Positions 52,293-60,993 are shown, counted from the first letter of the stretch. The stretch: 64,000 nucleotides of DNA from an uncultured Spirochaetaceae bacterium (GCA_944390015.1 CALXOL010000011.1:1-64000); one strand, 5' to 3'. Numbers and translations are program-made. Notes: generated by a model from the sequence alone, not told the origin.

Positions 52293-52365
52293 GCGCTCGT
52301 AGCTCAACGGATAGAGCGTCGGACTTCGAATCCGCAGGTTACAGGTTCGAGTCCTGCCGGGCGCA
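52293..52365 (+). tRNA. tRNA-Arg(UCG)
   Basis: Acceptor GCGCTCG/CGGGCGC with one wobble, D arm GCTC/GAGC, anticodon loop CTTCGAA (anticodon TCG) on a CGGA/TCCG stem, T arm CAGGTTCGAGTCCTG, discriminator A. Second arginine tRNA in the window after tRNA-Arg(UCU). Confidence 0.93.
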
Positions 52366-52375
52366 TAAGACATTT

Positions 52376-52448
52376 GGGCCGCTAGCTCAGCTGGTAGAGC
52401 AGCAGACTCTTAATCTGCGGGTCAAAGGTTCGATCCCTTTGCGGCTCA
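52376..52448 (+). tRNA. tRNA-Lys(CUU)
   Basis: Acceptor GGGCCGC/GCGGCTC with one wobble, anticodon stem GCAGA/TCTGC with loop CTCTTAA (anticodon CTT), T arm AAAGGTTCGATCCCTTT, discriminator A. Confidence 0.94.
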
Positions 52449-52484
52449 TAAATATACCAAGCACTACGAAAGTGGTGATTAACT

Positions 52485-52564
52485 GCGAGAGTGGTGGAAT
52501 TGGTATACACGCTAGTCTTAGGAACTAGTGCTTCGGCTTGCGGGTTCGAGTCCCGCCTCTCGCA
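52485..52564 (+). tRNA. tRNA-Leu(UAG)
   Basis: An 80-base class II tRNA: acceptor GCGAGAG/CTCTCGC, anticodon stem CTAGT/ACTAG with loop CTTAGGA (anticodon TAG), a variable arm TGCTTCGGC, and T arm CGGGTTCGAGTCCCG. Discriminator A is that expected for leucine. Confidence 0.94.
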
Positions 52565-52576
52565 AGACCAAAATAT

Positions 52577-52648
52577 GCGAAAGTAGCTCAGTGGTAGAGC
52601 TCCACCTTGCCAAGGTGGATGTCGCGGGTTCAAGTCCCGTCTTTCGCT
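52577..52648 (+). tRNA. tRNA-Gly(GCC)
   Basis: Acceptor GCGAAAG/CTTTCGC, D arm GCTC/GAGC, anticodon stem CCACC/GGTGG with loop TTGCCAA (anticodon GCC), T arm GCGGGTTCAAGTCCCGT, discriminator T. Confidence 0.94.
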
Positions 52649-52655
52649 CTTTGAT

Positions 52656-52686
52656 AAGTCCTTACATTGTAAGGACTTTTTATTTT
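52656..52686 (+). terminator. Terminator of the tRNA array
   Basis: AAGTCCTTAC and GTAAGGACTT form a perfect 10-bp stem with a 3-base loop followed by TTTATTTTC, eight bases after tRNA-Gly. Confidence 0.88.
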
Positions 52687-52739
52687 CTTCATATTAATTT
52701 AACTGGTTTACGGGGAATTTCTGGAGTATAGTGGATTTA

Positions 52740-52800
52740 AATGACTTTTATCTTCATAAAAATCAAATTGAAAATGATTTTTCTGGACTTAAAAGTCATT
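52740..52800. repeat. 61-bp nested palindrome upstream of the AAA/DUF4143 gene
   Basis: Outer arms AATGACTTTTA (52740-52750) and TAAAAGTCATT (52790-52800) are perfectly complementary. Inside them AAAAATCA (52758-52765) and TGATTTTT (52775-52782) form a second perfect stem with a 9-base loop; 7 unpaired bases lie on each side between the stems. It ends seven bases before the -10 box of the ATPase gene. It may be an operator, an RNA structure or a trace of past recombination beside the tRNA array. Confidence 0.7.
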
Positions 52801-52819
52801 TTGATGTTAAAATAACGGT

Positions 52820-54127
52820 GTGTATAGGAAAATCGAAAAAATACTTGCGGAGTGGAAGAACGAAGCAAGGCGCAAGCCACTTCTCATCACAGGAGCACGA
52901 CAGACTGGAAAGACCTACATTATGGAGAAGTTCGGTAGAAAAGAATTTGATGCCGTTATTGCCGTTGATTTCGAAAAAAATCCAGCTGCGAAGACTGTAT
53001 TTGATGGAGACCTTGGACCTGAGTCCATCATCCCTCAGCTTGAAGCGTTCTCCGGCGTTAGGTATGTTTCTGGAAGGACCCTGATGATATTGGACGAGAT
53101 ACAGGTGTGTCCGCGAGCCATAACAGCTCTAAAGTACTTTTATGACAGTGGTCTCGACCTGCACGTCATAGGTGCTGGAAGTCTGCTCGGTGTCGCAATA
53201 AGCAGGCGTGACTTCTCATTTCCCGTGGGCAAGGTAAGAACTGTTAGGTTGTGTCCTCTTGATTTCGAGGAATTTCTTATTGCATCAGGCGATGAGGCCC
53301 TGATTATCATGTGCCGGGAGGCGTATGAGAAACGATCTCCTCTTCCATCTGCCATTCATGAAAGACTTCTGGAGATTTACAGGACGTATCTCGTCATAGG
53401 TGGAATGCCTGATGTCGTCTCGACTTATCTGGAGAGGGGAAGCTACGTCGATGCGGGGGAGGTACAAGAAGGCATACTCTTGGATTATAGGGCGGATATC
53501 GCCAAATATGCGGATGACACGCAGAAGGTGCTTTCTCAGCGTGCATTCGATACGATCCCAATGCAGCTAGCGAAAGATAACAGGAAATTCCAGTACAACT
53601 TGATAAGAAAGGGTGCGACATCTACGATATTCGGGGAGTCTCTAGAATGGCTCTGTGCTGCTGGGCTCACACTTAGATGTGGGAAGGTTACGAATCCTGA
53701 GATTCCACTCAAAGCCTATGAGAACCTCTCATCGTTTAAGCTCTATATTCTCGATCCTGGACTTCTTGTGCGTATGTCCGGTATGCCGAGGGAGAGCGTG
53801 CTTAACAGGATGGGGGAGCGTTTCATGGAAGGGCTGACAGAGAACTATGTGGCCGCCATGTTCACTGCGTCAGGAGTCCCGCTTTATTACTGGGTGTCGT
53901 CGGGGCAGGCTGAAATAGATTTTCTACTGCAGTCCGGCGTCTCTGTAGTACCTGTCGAGGTCAAGGCGGGGGAGCATGTGCGTTCGCGAAGTCTATCCGT
54001 CTACAGAAATAGTTTCTCGCCTTCACTCTGTATCAGACTTTCGACTCGGAACTTCGGATTAGAGGATGGACTTTTCTCTGTACCTCTATATGCAGCATGG
54101 CTGGTTGCCGGAGAATACGGAATCTGA
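52820..54127 (+). CDS. AAA-family ATPase with DUF4143 domain
   Basis: A 435-residue member of the AAA_14/DUF4143 family, common in anaerobes and often variably present. Walker A is GARQTGKTYIM near residues 25-35, Walker B LMILDEIQ near 92-99, followed by IGAGSLLGVA and FPVGKVRTVRLCPLDFEEFL. The DUF4143 C-terminal part ends in a restriction-like-fold segment (YYWVSSGQAEIDFLL, VEVKAGEHVRSRSL). The start is GTG; TAAAAT at 52808-52813 ends six bases before it and no ribosome site is seen. Cellular role unknown; defence or toxin-like roles have been proposed for the group. Confidence 0.88.
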   Translation: MYRKIEKILAEWKNEARRKPLLITGARQTGKTYIMEKFGRKEFDAVIAVDFEKNPAAKTVFDGDLGPESIIPQLEAFSGVRYVSGRTLMILDEIQVCPRAITALKYFYDSGLDLHVIGAGSLLGVAISRRDFSFPVGKVRTVRLCPLDFEEFLIASGDEALIIMCREAYEKRSPLPSAIHERLLEIYRTYLVIGGMPDVVSTYLERGSYVDAGEVQEGILLDYRADIAKYADDTQKVLSQRAFDTIPMQLAKDNRKFQYNLIRKGATSTIFGESLEWLCAAGLTLRCGKVTNPEIPLKAYENLSSFKLYILDPGLLVRMSGMPRESVLNRMGERFMEGLTENYVAAMFTASGVPLYYWVSSGQAEIDFLLQSGVSVVPVEVKAGEHVRSRSLSVYRNSFSPSLCIRLSTRNFGLEDGLFSVPLYAAWLVAGEYGI

Positions 54128-54397
54128 GTTGACAGAAATCTCTAGTTCACGGTTGCTCTCTCATTACATGGTGCGTAGCCGTATTTTTATATTTGCAGAG
54201 TATCCTGCAGAGGCAATTACTCATTGTTCCTGTGGATAGTGGGGCAATCTGTGTTTTCTTTTAAGAATACATTATGTTCTGCGTCGATGATTCTTAGTTG
54301 AATCAGATGAAAAAGGATGATGTAATTAGTTTAACTAGAAACTTAATCAGCAAAACAGTTCTTGCCAAACCGACATTATCGTTTCAGAATATTCTCC

Positions 54398-55339
54398 ATG
54401 AAAGGTGTTATAATTGATGGCTATTCTTTAAATCCAGGTGATTTATCCTATGATATTCTCTCATCCCTAGTTCCTTTTGATGTATATGATAGGACGGATG
54501 ATAGTCAAGTGTTGGATCGCTGCAAGGATAAGGAAATAATTATTACAAATAAGATTCCGTTTTCTCGAGAGCGGATGCTCGCCCTTCCAAATTTAAAATA
54601 CATTGGAGTTACTGCAACAGGATACAATATAATAGATGTTGATGCTGCTAAGGAGCTCGGAATTGCCGTTACTAATATCCCGTCATACAGTACAGATGCG
54701 GTTGCACAGCATGTCTTTGCATTCATACTTTCCATTTCAAATGCTGTGATAAAGCATGATGAGGCCGTGAAGAGGGGAATGTGGGAGAATTGTGGAAACT
54801 TCTGTTTCTGGCTTTCTCCTCTTTTCGAGTTGAAAGGAAAGACCATTGGCATCATAGGACTTGGCAGCATAGGGAGAAGAGTTGCGGAGATTGCAAAGAC
54901 CTTCGGCATGGAGGTCCTCTCATATTCACCTCATTCGAGAGTGGAGGGAATAAAGTCCCTAAGCTTTGATGAAGTACTCTCAAAAAGCGATATAATAACA
55001 CTGCATTGTCCTCTGACAAAAAACAATGCAAAGATGATAAACGAAGAGAGCCTTAAGAGGGTGAAGAGGGGAGCTATTTTGATAAACGCCTCCCGCGGAG
55101 GTCTTGTGGATGAGGCTGAGGTCATAAAGGCTTTGGACGACGGGGTTCTCTCACATTACTGTGCAGACGTCCTTTCTAAGGAGCCACCGAAGAACAATAT
55201 TCTTTCTATGCATCCGAAAGCGATTATCACACCGCATATCGCATGGGCTCCACTTGAGACGAGGAAGAGGTTGCTTGGCATGGTATATGATAATCTTAAG
55301 AGCTTTATCGAGGGTAAAAGCCTCAACAGGGTGGTGTAG
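54398..55339 (+). CDS. D-2-hydroxyacid dehydrogenase (glycerate dehydrogenase-like)
   Basis: A 313-residue NAD-dependent dehydrogenase of the D-isomer family, reducing a 2-oxoacid such as hydroxypyruvate or glyoxylate. GIIGLGSIGRRVAEIA is the dinucleotide site, INASRGGLVDE includes the substrate-binding arginine region, and TPHIAWAP holds the catalytic histidine, with the Glu partner in LSKEPP. An in-frame ATG 36 bases upstream is less likely. The gene overlaps nothing and is followed three bases later by a methyltransferase gene. Confidence 0.9.
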   Translation: MKGVIIDGYSLNPGDLSYDILSSLVPFDVYDRTDDSQVLDRCKDKEIIITNKIPFSRERMLALPNLKYIGVTATGYNIIDVDAAKELGIAVTNIPSYSTDAVAQHVFAFILSISNAVIKHDEAVKRGMWENCGNFCFWLSPLFELKGKTIGIIGLGSIGRRVAEIAKTFGMEVLSYSPHSRVEGIKSLSFDEVLSKSDIITLHCPLTKNNAKMINEESLKRVKRGAILINASRGGLVDEAEVIKALDDGVLSHYCADVLSKEPPKNNILSMHPKAIITPHIAWAPLETRKRLLGMVYDNLKSFIEGKSLNRVV

Positions 55340-55342
55340 TCT

Positions 55343-56062
55343 ATGAGCCGAAACGTGTTCGACAATCCTTCTTTCTTTTCTAAGTACATGGAACTTAGGA
55401 AGGACTACAATCATAATGATTTACTTGAGCATCCTGAAATGGAGAAGCTCTGTCCTGATGTAAGGGGTAAGAGGGTTCTGGATCTTGGATGCGGATACGG
55501 CTCCTATGCCCGCTCTTTCATTGAAAGAGGGGCCTCTTATTATCTTGGCATTGATTCTTCTGAGAGCATGATAAGAAAGGCAAATGCGGAGAATGCTGGA
55601 GATAATATAGAGTACAAGCTCATGAATCTTGAAGATCTCGACAGCTTTGAATGTCGTTTCGATTTGGCTTATTCTTCGCTCGTCTTCCATTACATCGATG
55701 ATTTCGATAAGCTGCTACGCGCCATCCATTCCATCTTGAACAATGACGGGATTCTTCTTTTTTCCCAGATGCATCCGATCATCAGCGCAAGCAATGGCTA
55801 TAGTGGATATTTCGAAGGGGAGTATTTTGCCTTCTCTTCCTACCAGGAGGAGGGGAGGAGAGAGGGGCATTGGTTCAAGCAAAAAGTCATAAGCTACCAT
55901 AGGAAGATGTCTACAATCATGAATGCCCTCGCTTCAAATGGCTTTCTAATTGAGAAGGTTTTGGAGCCTCTCCCATCTCTAGAGGCCGTAAGAGAACTTC
56001 CAGCGCTGGAGAAGGATCTGGTGCGTCCTACTTTCCTAATCGTAAGAGCGAGAAGGATTTAG
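55343..56062 (+). CDS. Class I SAM-dependent methyltransferase
   Basis: A 239-residue methyltransferase. The SAM-binding motif VLDLGCGYGSYARSF lies near residues 45-60, the acidic ribose-binding position in YLGIDSSESMI and motif III in FDLAYSSLVFHYIDDF. The C-terminal domain includes a tyrosine- and phenylalanine-rich lid (GYFEGEYFAFSSY). The substrate is unknown. It is probably cotranscribed with the 2-hydroxyacid dehydrogenase. Confidence 0.88.
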   Translation: MSRNVFDNPSFFSKYMELRKDYNHNDLLEHPEMEKLCPDVRGKRVLDLGCGYGSYARSFIERGASYYLGIDSSESMIRKANAENAGDNIEYKLMNLEDLDSFECRFDLAYSSLVFHYIDDFDKLLRAIHSILNNDGILLFSQMHPIISASNGYSGYFEGEYFAFSSYQEEGRREGHWFKQKVISYHRKMSTIMNALASNGFLIEKVLEPLPSLEAVRELPALEKDLVRPTFLIVRARRI

Positions 56063-56087
56063 CTTTTCATTTTTCCAAAAACAGAGA

Positions 56088-56140
56088 GAGGAAGTTTCTC
56101 CGTACCTTCTCTCTATTTCTGTACTCGTTTTTTTTTAAGC
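56088..56140 (+). terminator. Probable terminator before the liv operon
   Basis: A GAGAGAGG stretch pairs with CCTTCTCTC with one bulge, and a run of nine or more T follows after about 17 bases. The stem is imperfect and the T-run distant, so this is tentative. Confidence 0.4.
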
Positions 56141-56275
56141 CATCAGGTTGTTGTTTTTTTGATGTAAAAGGTAAAAAGTAGTATTTTTAGTAGTATTAAT
56201 TGTTTTCGTGTAAAGATGTTATAGTTTTAGTATGAAAATTTTTTAAAAACTTTTATTTAATGCAGGGAATACTCG

Positions 56276-56303
56276 TTGCATATTTATTCACAAAATGTAT
56301 ATT
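56276..56303 (+). promoter_or_regulatory. Promoter of the liv operon
   Basis: TTGCAT and TATATT at 16-base spacing, about 46 bases before the livJ ATG. The preceding ~200 bases are AT-rich and hold no gene. Confidence 0.45.
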
Positions 56304-56349
56304 ATAGGCATAATAAAAATATTCATATTTTTTGAGGAGGGTGAATATT

Positions 56350-57540
56350 ATGAAAAAGATCTTAGCAATAGCTTTAGTTGCTTTCATTGCTGTTTTCTCC
56401 GTTTTCGCAGGCGGCGCAAGCGAAGAGGCTCCTAGTACCCTTAAAATCGGATTTATCGGACCTCTTACTGGAGATAACGCAAACTATGGTATCAGATGCT
56501 CCAATGCGGCTCGTCTTGCTATCAATGAAATCAATGCTGCTGGTGGTGTAAACGGAATGCAGCTTGAACTCATCGCAGAGGACAGCCAGGGTTCTGTTGA
56601 TAGGGCAATCTCAAGCTATGAGAAGCTCGCATATACTGACAACGTAGTCGCAATCATCGGACCAGTTTTTACTTCTCCAGCTCTCGCAGTTGCACAGCGC
56701 TGCTTTGAGGATGGTGTCGTAATGATTTCTCCAAGTGCAACACATAAGGATGTTACGGCTCTTGGCGACTGGGTATATAGAACGGTTCCTTCCGATTCCC
56801 TTCAGTCTGAAGTAGCGGCACACTATTTCTATGAGGTTCTCGGATACAGGAATATCGCATGTCTCTATGCTATGAACGATTACAGCCAGGGACTTGCAGA
56901 AGGTGTTGAGGATACATTCACATCTCTTGGTGGAACGATTACCAGCATGCAGACATGTATGGTAGGAGACAGGGACTTCAGAACTCAGCTCGGAGAAATC
57001 AGAGCTACTAACCCTGAGGCGATTTACATCCCTAACTATACTGTTGAGGATGCTCAGATTCTCGAGCAGGCTTCACAGCTTGGCATGAACATCCCATTCC
57101 TCTCATCCGATGGTTTCTCAGATCCTGAGATCTATAATCTCGCTGGAGATTTTACAGATGGTGTAATCTACGTAGGACCTGCACAGGCAGAGGCTTCAAC
57201 AATCCTTGTTGACTTCCAGGCTGCTTACAGTGAGGCTTATAACGGAGATGCTCCGGACAGCTTCGCTACGAACTCCTATGATGCTACATACATCCTCCGC
57301 GATGCTCTTACAAGAGTTTTTGAGAACGGTGGAGATCTTGCGGATATCGACGCATTCAGAGCTTCGGTAAATGATGAGGTTAAGGCTACGGACGATTTTG
57401 AAGGTGCTAACGGCATCATCAACTTCGCTGCTAATGGAGATATGGTTGCCAGCCAGGGCGTATATGACGTAGAAGGTACAACTCCTGTATATGTCGGATC
57501 CTTCCAGGTTGTTGACAATCACATCGTTCAGGTAGACTAA
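56350..57540 (+). CDS. livJ: Branched-chain amino-acid ABC transporter substrate-binding protein
   Basis: A 396-residue LivJ-type receptor (periplasmic binding-protein fold type I). The signal peptide ends FSVFAGGASEE without lipobox cysteine. Family segments are KIGFIGPLTGDNANYG, INAAGGVNGMQLELIAEDSQG, AIIGPVFTSPALAVA and NYTVEDAQIL. GGAGGG lies eight bases before the chosen ATG; an in-frame ATG further upstream has none. It heads the livJHMGF operon and is followed by a hairpin. Confidence 0.93.
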   Translation: MKKILAIALVAFIAVFSVFAGGASEEAPSTLKIGFIGPLTGDNANYGIRCSNAARLAINEINAAGGVNGMQLELIAEDSQGSVDRAISSYEKLAYTDNVVAIIGPVFTSPALAVAQRCFEDGVVMISPSATHKDVTALGDWVYRTVPSDSLQSEVAAHYFYEVLGYRNIACLYAMNDYSQGLAEGVEDTFTSLGGTITSMQTCMVGDRDFRTQLGEIRATNPEAIYIPNYTVEDAQILEQASQLGMNIPFLSSDGFSDPEIYNLAGDFTDGVIYVGPAQAEASTILVDFQAAYSEAYNGDAPDSFATNSYDATYILRDALTRVFENGGDLADIDAFRASVNDEVKATDDFEGANGIINFAANGDMVASQGVYDVEGTTPVYVGSFQVVDNHIVQVD

Positions 57541-57561
57541 TATAGTATTAGCTTGACAACG

Positions 57562-57584
57562 GCTGTCCGGCATTCCCGGGCAGC
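57562..57584 (+). promoter_or_regulatory. Intercistronic hairpin livJ-livH
   Basis: GCTGTCCGG and CCGGGCAGC pair over 9 bp with one wobble around CATTC, without a T-run. It matches the receptor/permease hairpins of the TRAP and frl operons. Confidence 0.6.
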
Positions 57585-57624
57585 TTAGTCATTTAAGAGA
57601 ACTTATTTTTCGGAGGATGGTATC

Positions 57625-58545
57625 TTGAATACTCTTATCCAGTATCTTCAATATTTTCTCAACGGTATAACACTTGGAGCGATTTATGCACTTATCGCAC
57701 TGGGCTATACCATGGTTTATGGAATATTGAAATTCATCAATTTCGCTCATGGTGATATCCTCATGATCGGTGCCTATACGGGACTTTTTACCTATCTGGC
57801 TCTGCTAGGGGAGAGCACAAATGCGGCATGGATGCTCATTTCATTCTTCATTGCGATGCTTGTGAGCATGGTCTTCTGCGCCGTTCTCGGCATGTTCATT
57901 GAGAAGATAGCATATAAGCCGCTAAGAAATGCGAACCGTCTTGCTCCGCTTCTCTCAGCAATCGGAGTATCCTTCATCCTCAGTAACGGTGCTGCATGGA
58001 TGTTTGGAACACAGTCAAGACGTTTCCCATATCCTTTCGATGACACCCCGATTGTCATTGCAGGGCTTTCAATCACGCCACACCAGATTCTTACGATAGT
58101 CGTATCCATCATAATGATGATTGTTCTTACATCCTTCGTTAATAAGACCAGGATGGGTAAGGCGATGAGGGCTACAAGCCTTGACCAGCCTACAAGTGAG
58201 CTGATGGGAATCGATGTAAACAGGGTAATCTCCATGACTTTCGCAATTGGATCCGCACTTGCCGCTGTAGGCGGTATTCTCGCTTCCTTCGATTTCAGGG
58301 TCTATGCGAGCATGGGAACGATGACGGGACTTAAGGCGTTCGTAGCCGCTGTTATCGGTGGAATTGGAAACATACAGGGGGCTATGCTCGGAGGAATCAT
58401 ATTGGGCATTCTTGAATCCGTAGGCGCACCTTTACTTGGTATCCCAAGTGCTTTGCGCGATACGATTGCATTTGCAACCCTGATTATAATACTGCTTGTG
58501 AAACCGGATGGAATCTTAGGCAAGAATGAGAGGGAGAAGGTATAA
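57625..58545 (+). CDS. livH: Branched-chain amino-acid ABC transporter permease LivH
   Basis: A 306-residue LivH-type permease with about eight helices. NGITLGAIYALIALGYTMVYGILKFINFAHGD at the N-terminus and the GLKAFVAAVIGGIGNIQGAMLGG loop that contacts the ATPase are diagnostic. The start is TTG at 57625 with GGAGG eight bases upstream. It overlaps livM by one base. Confidence 0.95.
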   Translation: MNTLIQYLQYFLNGITLGAIYALIALGYTMVYGILKFINFAHGDILMIGAYTGLFTYLALLGESTNAAWMLISFFIAMLVSMVFCAVLGMFIEKIAYKPLRNANRLAPLLSAIGVSFILSNGAAWMFGTQSRRFPYPFDDTPIVIAGLSITPHQILTIVVSIIMMIVLTSFVNKTRMGKAMRATSLDQPTSELMGIDVNRVISMTFAIGSALAAVGGILASFDFRVYASMGTMTGLKAFVAAVIGGIGNIQGAMLGGIILGILESVGAPLLGIPSALRDTIAFATLIIILLVKPDGILGKNEREKV

Positions 58546-59483
58546 TGTTAAATTTCTTTCAGTTAATCATAATCTATGCCGGAATTTATGCGCTTATGGC
58601 CATCGGTCAGAACTGCATAACCGGAAACACAGGTATGCTTTCCCTCTGCCATGCCGGCTTCTTCTGTATCGGAAGCTATGCGACGGGAATAATCTGTAAG
58701 ATACTGGGCCTCTCATTCTGGATTTCCCTTCCTGTTGCGGCACTATGTTCTGCTGTTGTCGGTTTCTTAATCGGAGTTCCGACTCTCAGACTTAAAGGCG
58801 ATTACCTTTGTATTGCGACGCTTGGACTTGGTGAGATTATCAGGAATATCGCAACGAACATGAACCCTGTTGGAATGATGTCCATCCCGAGGGCTGAGCT
58901 CTTCGGTTATCAGTTTTCATCCAGGAACAAGGTTACCTTCATCATTCTCGTATGGGCATTCGTTCTTGTCGCTTATTTCATTTTCAGACAGCTTGCCCAC
59001 TCTCGTATAGGAAGGGCGATGACTGCGGTAAGGGAGGATGAGGTTGCGGCTCAGTCCAACGGAATCAATGTCGCCACATATAAGATCGGTGCGTTCACTC
59101 TCGGTGCTGCCATCGGAGGAACGGCTGGGTGTTTCGCAACAGCATATACGCTGACAGTTCAGCCGAGTTCTTACACTTTCATGGTATCTGTAATGGTACT
59201 TTGTATGGTAGTTCTTGGTGGAATGGGTAACCTCAAGGGTGTAATCGTCGGAGCTTTCATAATCGAATTCATCCAGTATTTCCCACAGCTTGTAGGATTA
59301 TCTAGTGTTATTCCGGCTCAGGCAACACAGATCATATATGGGCTCTGTCTCGTTATCCTGATGATCTGGAGACCTCAGGGAATCCTCGGGCGTGACAAGT
59401 ACCGTTATGGGGATCCAAGGAGTACAAAGGAGAAATTCATCTCTTATTTCAAGAGGGAAGGAAAGAAGGGAGGTAAGGTATGA
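58545..59483 (+). CDS. livM: Branched-chain amino-acid ABC transporter permease LivM
   Basis: A 312-residue LivM-type permease. GNTGMLSLCHAGFFCIGSYA, LRLKGDYLCIATLGLGEI, the long RIGRAMTAVREDEVAAQSNGI loop and VLGGMGNLKGVIVGAF are family landmarks. The C-terminal basic tail ends KREGKKGGKV. Its start is coupled to livH (TAATG) and its end to livG (ATGA). Confidence 0.95.
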   Translation: MLNFFQLIIIYAGIYALMAIGQNCITGNTGMLSLCHAGFFCIGSYATGIICKILGLSFWISLPVAALCSAVVGFLIGVPTLRLKGDYLCIATLGLGEIIRNIATNMNPVGMMSIPRAELFGYQFSSRNKVTFIILVWAFVLVAYFIFRQLAHSRIGRAMTAVREDEVAAQSNGINVATYKIGAFTLGAAIGGTAGCFATAYTLTVQPSSYTFMVSVMVLCMVVLGGMGNLKGVIVGAFIIEFIQYFPQLVGLSSVIPAQATQIIYGLCLVILMIWRPQGILGRDKYRYGDPRSTKEKFISYFKREGKKGGKV

Positions 59484-60259
59484 AGATTCTGGAAACGGAG
59501 AACCTCTCAAGGATTTTCGGAGGCGTTGTCGCCGTAAACGATGTGAATTTCTCTGTATATGAGGGGATGGTTAACGGTCTGATCGGGCCTAACGGAGCTG
59601 GTAAGACCACGCTGTTTAATCAGATAACTGGTATGGATAAACCAACCCGTGGTAAGATCCTGTTCGACGGAAAGGATATCACGGGGCTTCCTGCTTGGAA
59701 GATCAGCAGACTTGGAATTGCAAGGACATTCCAGAATATCAGGCTCTATAGGGAGCTTACTGTTGTTGAGAATGTAATGATGGGTCTTCACTTCAAAGTT
59801 GGAAAGGATCCTTTCAAAGGGCGTTTTACCCAGGCTGTTAAGAGTTATTTCAGTGCTTCAAAAGAGAATAAGGAACTTTACATGAAAGCCCTTGAATGGC
59901 TTCGGTTCTTTGATCTTGAGAATGAGGCTCAGGAGTTTGCCCGTAATCTTCCTTATGGAAGGCAGAGGGAGCTTGAGATTGCAAGAGCTCTTGCCGCCGA
60001 GCCGAAGGTGCTCTTCTTGGATGAGCCTGCGGCTGGTATGAACCCGGCGGAGACTGAGCATCTGATGAACATTGTCGATAAGATAAAGAAGCATGGAATC
60101 ACCGTGGTTTTAATTGAGCATGACATGAAGCTCGTCATGAATATTTGTGACAACATAACCGTGCTTAGTTTCGGCCAGAAGATTGCTGAGGGCAGCCCTG
60201 AGGAGATTAAGAAGAATCCAATGGTTATTGAAGCATATCTTGGCAGGGAGGAGGACTGA
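59480..60259 (+). CDS. livG: Branched-chain amino-acid ABC transporter ATPase LivG
   Basis: A 259-residue ABC ATPase. Walker A GPNGAGKTTLFN, Q-loop in ARTFQNIRLY, an ABC signature in NLPYGRQRELEIARAL (degenerate LPYGRQ, usual for LivG), Walker B VLFLDEPAAGMNP and the H-loop VVLIEHDMKLVM are present. The C-terminus follows the LivG pattern (GSPEEIKKNPMVIEAYLG). It overlaps livF by one base. Confidence 0.95.
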   Translation: MKILETENLSRIFGGVVAVNDVNFSVYEGMVNGLIGPNGAGKTTLFNQITGMDKPTRGKILFDGKDITGLPAWKISRLGIARTFQNIRLYRELTVVENVMMGLHFKVGKDPFKGRFTQAVKSYFSASKENKELYMKALEWLRFFDLENEAQEFARNLPYGRQRELEIARALAAEPKVLFLDEPAAGMNPAETEHLMNIVDKIKKHGITVVLIEHDMKLVMNICDNITVLSFGQKIAEGSPEEIKKNPMVIEAYLGREED

Positions 60260-60993
60260 TGGACGATTTATTGCTTTCTATAGACAAAATCAGTGTGAAG
60301 TATGGATCGATTGAAGCTCTTCATGAGGTCTCCATGCACGTTAAGAAGGGTGATATCGTCTCTCTGATCGGTGCTAACGGTGCAGGAAAAAGCACTCTTT
60401 TAAAGGCCATCATGGCTCAGGTTCCACTTTCAAATGGATCAATCTCTTTCGAAGGGGAGGAGATATGCTCGGTAAAAAAGCATGGAAAGACAACTCATCA
60501 GCTTGCAGCAATCGGCATGGCCCTTGTACCTGAGGGGCGTCATGTGTTTGCCGACATGACCGTTGAGGAGAACCTGGACATGGGTGCATTCCTGGTTAAA
60601 GATACGAAAGAGATTGCAAGAAAGAAGGAGGAGATGTTCGATTTCTTCCCAATCCTTTCTCAAAGAAGGAAGCAGAAGACCCGTTCTCTCTCTGGTGGAG
60701 AGCAGCAGATGATGGCCATCGCAAGGGCATTAATGTCGTCTCCAAAACTACTCTTGCTGGATGAACCCGGACTTGGACTTGCTCCTCTCATCGTACAGGA
60801 CATCTTCCATAAGATAAGAAAGATTAACGAGGAGGATAAGGTTACCATCTTCCTTGTTGAGCAGAATGCCAGAATGGCTCTTAAGAACTCTACGACCGGC
60901 TATGTCATGGAGACTGGCAACATCGTACTCTCAGATACAAGTGAGAGCCTTTTGAATAACGACAAGGTAAGAGCGGCTTATCTTGGAGAGTGA
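60259..60993 (+). CDS. livF: Branched-chain amino-acid ABC transporter ATPase LivF
   Basis: A 244-residue ABC ATPase, partner of LivG. Walker A GANGAGKSTLLK, VPEGRHVFADMTVEENL after the Q-loop, signature SLSGGEQQMMAIARAL, Walker B LLLLDEPGLGLAP and H-loop FLVEQNARMAL are visible. It is the last transporter gene; the CBS-ACT gene follows after 57 bases. Confidence 0.95.
   Translation: MDDLLLSIDKISVKYGSIEALHEVSMHVKKGDIVSLIGANGAGKSTLLKAIMAQVPLSNGSISFEGEEICSVKKHGKTTHQLAAIGMALVPEGRHVFADMTVEENLDMGAFLVKDTKEIARKKEEMFDFFPILSQRRKQKTRSLSGGEQQMMAIARALMSSPKLLLLDEPGLGLAPLIVQDIFHKIRKINEEDKVTIFLVEQNARMALKNSTTGYVMETGNIVLSDTSESLLNNDKVRAAYLGE

Noticed and set aside
52241-52633. ORFs of 83-95 codons on both strands across the tRNA array
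   Set aside because: They are translations of tRNA genes.
52731-53084. 117-codon frame starting before the 61-bp palindrome
   Set aside because: Its first part is palindrome sequence and the remainder is an out-of-frame shadow of the AAA/DUF4143 gene.
54128-54397. 270-base gap after the AAA/DUF4143 gene
   Set aside because: Short open stretches occur but none has a start, ribosome site or recognisable sequence; nothing supportable was found.
54404-54412. TATAAT-like box near 54407
   Set aside because: It lies inside the coding region of the 2-hydroxyacid dehydrogenase and is followed by an internal ATG only.
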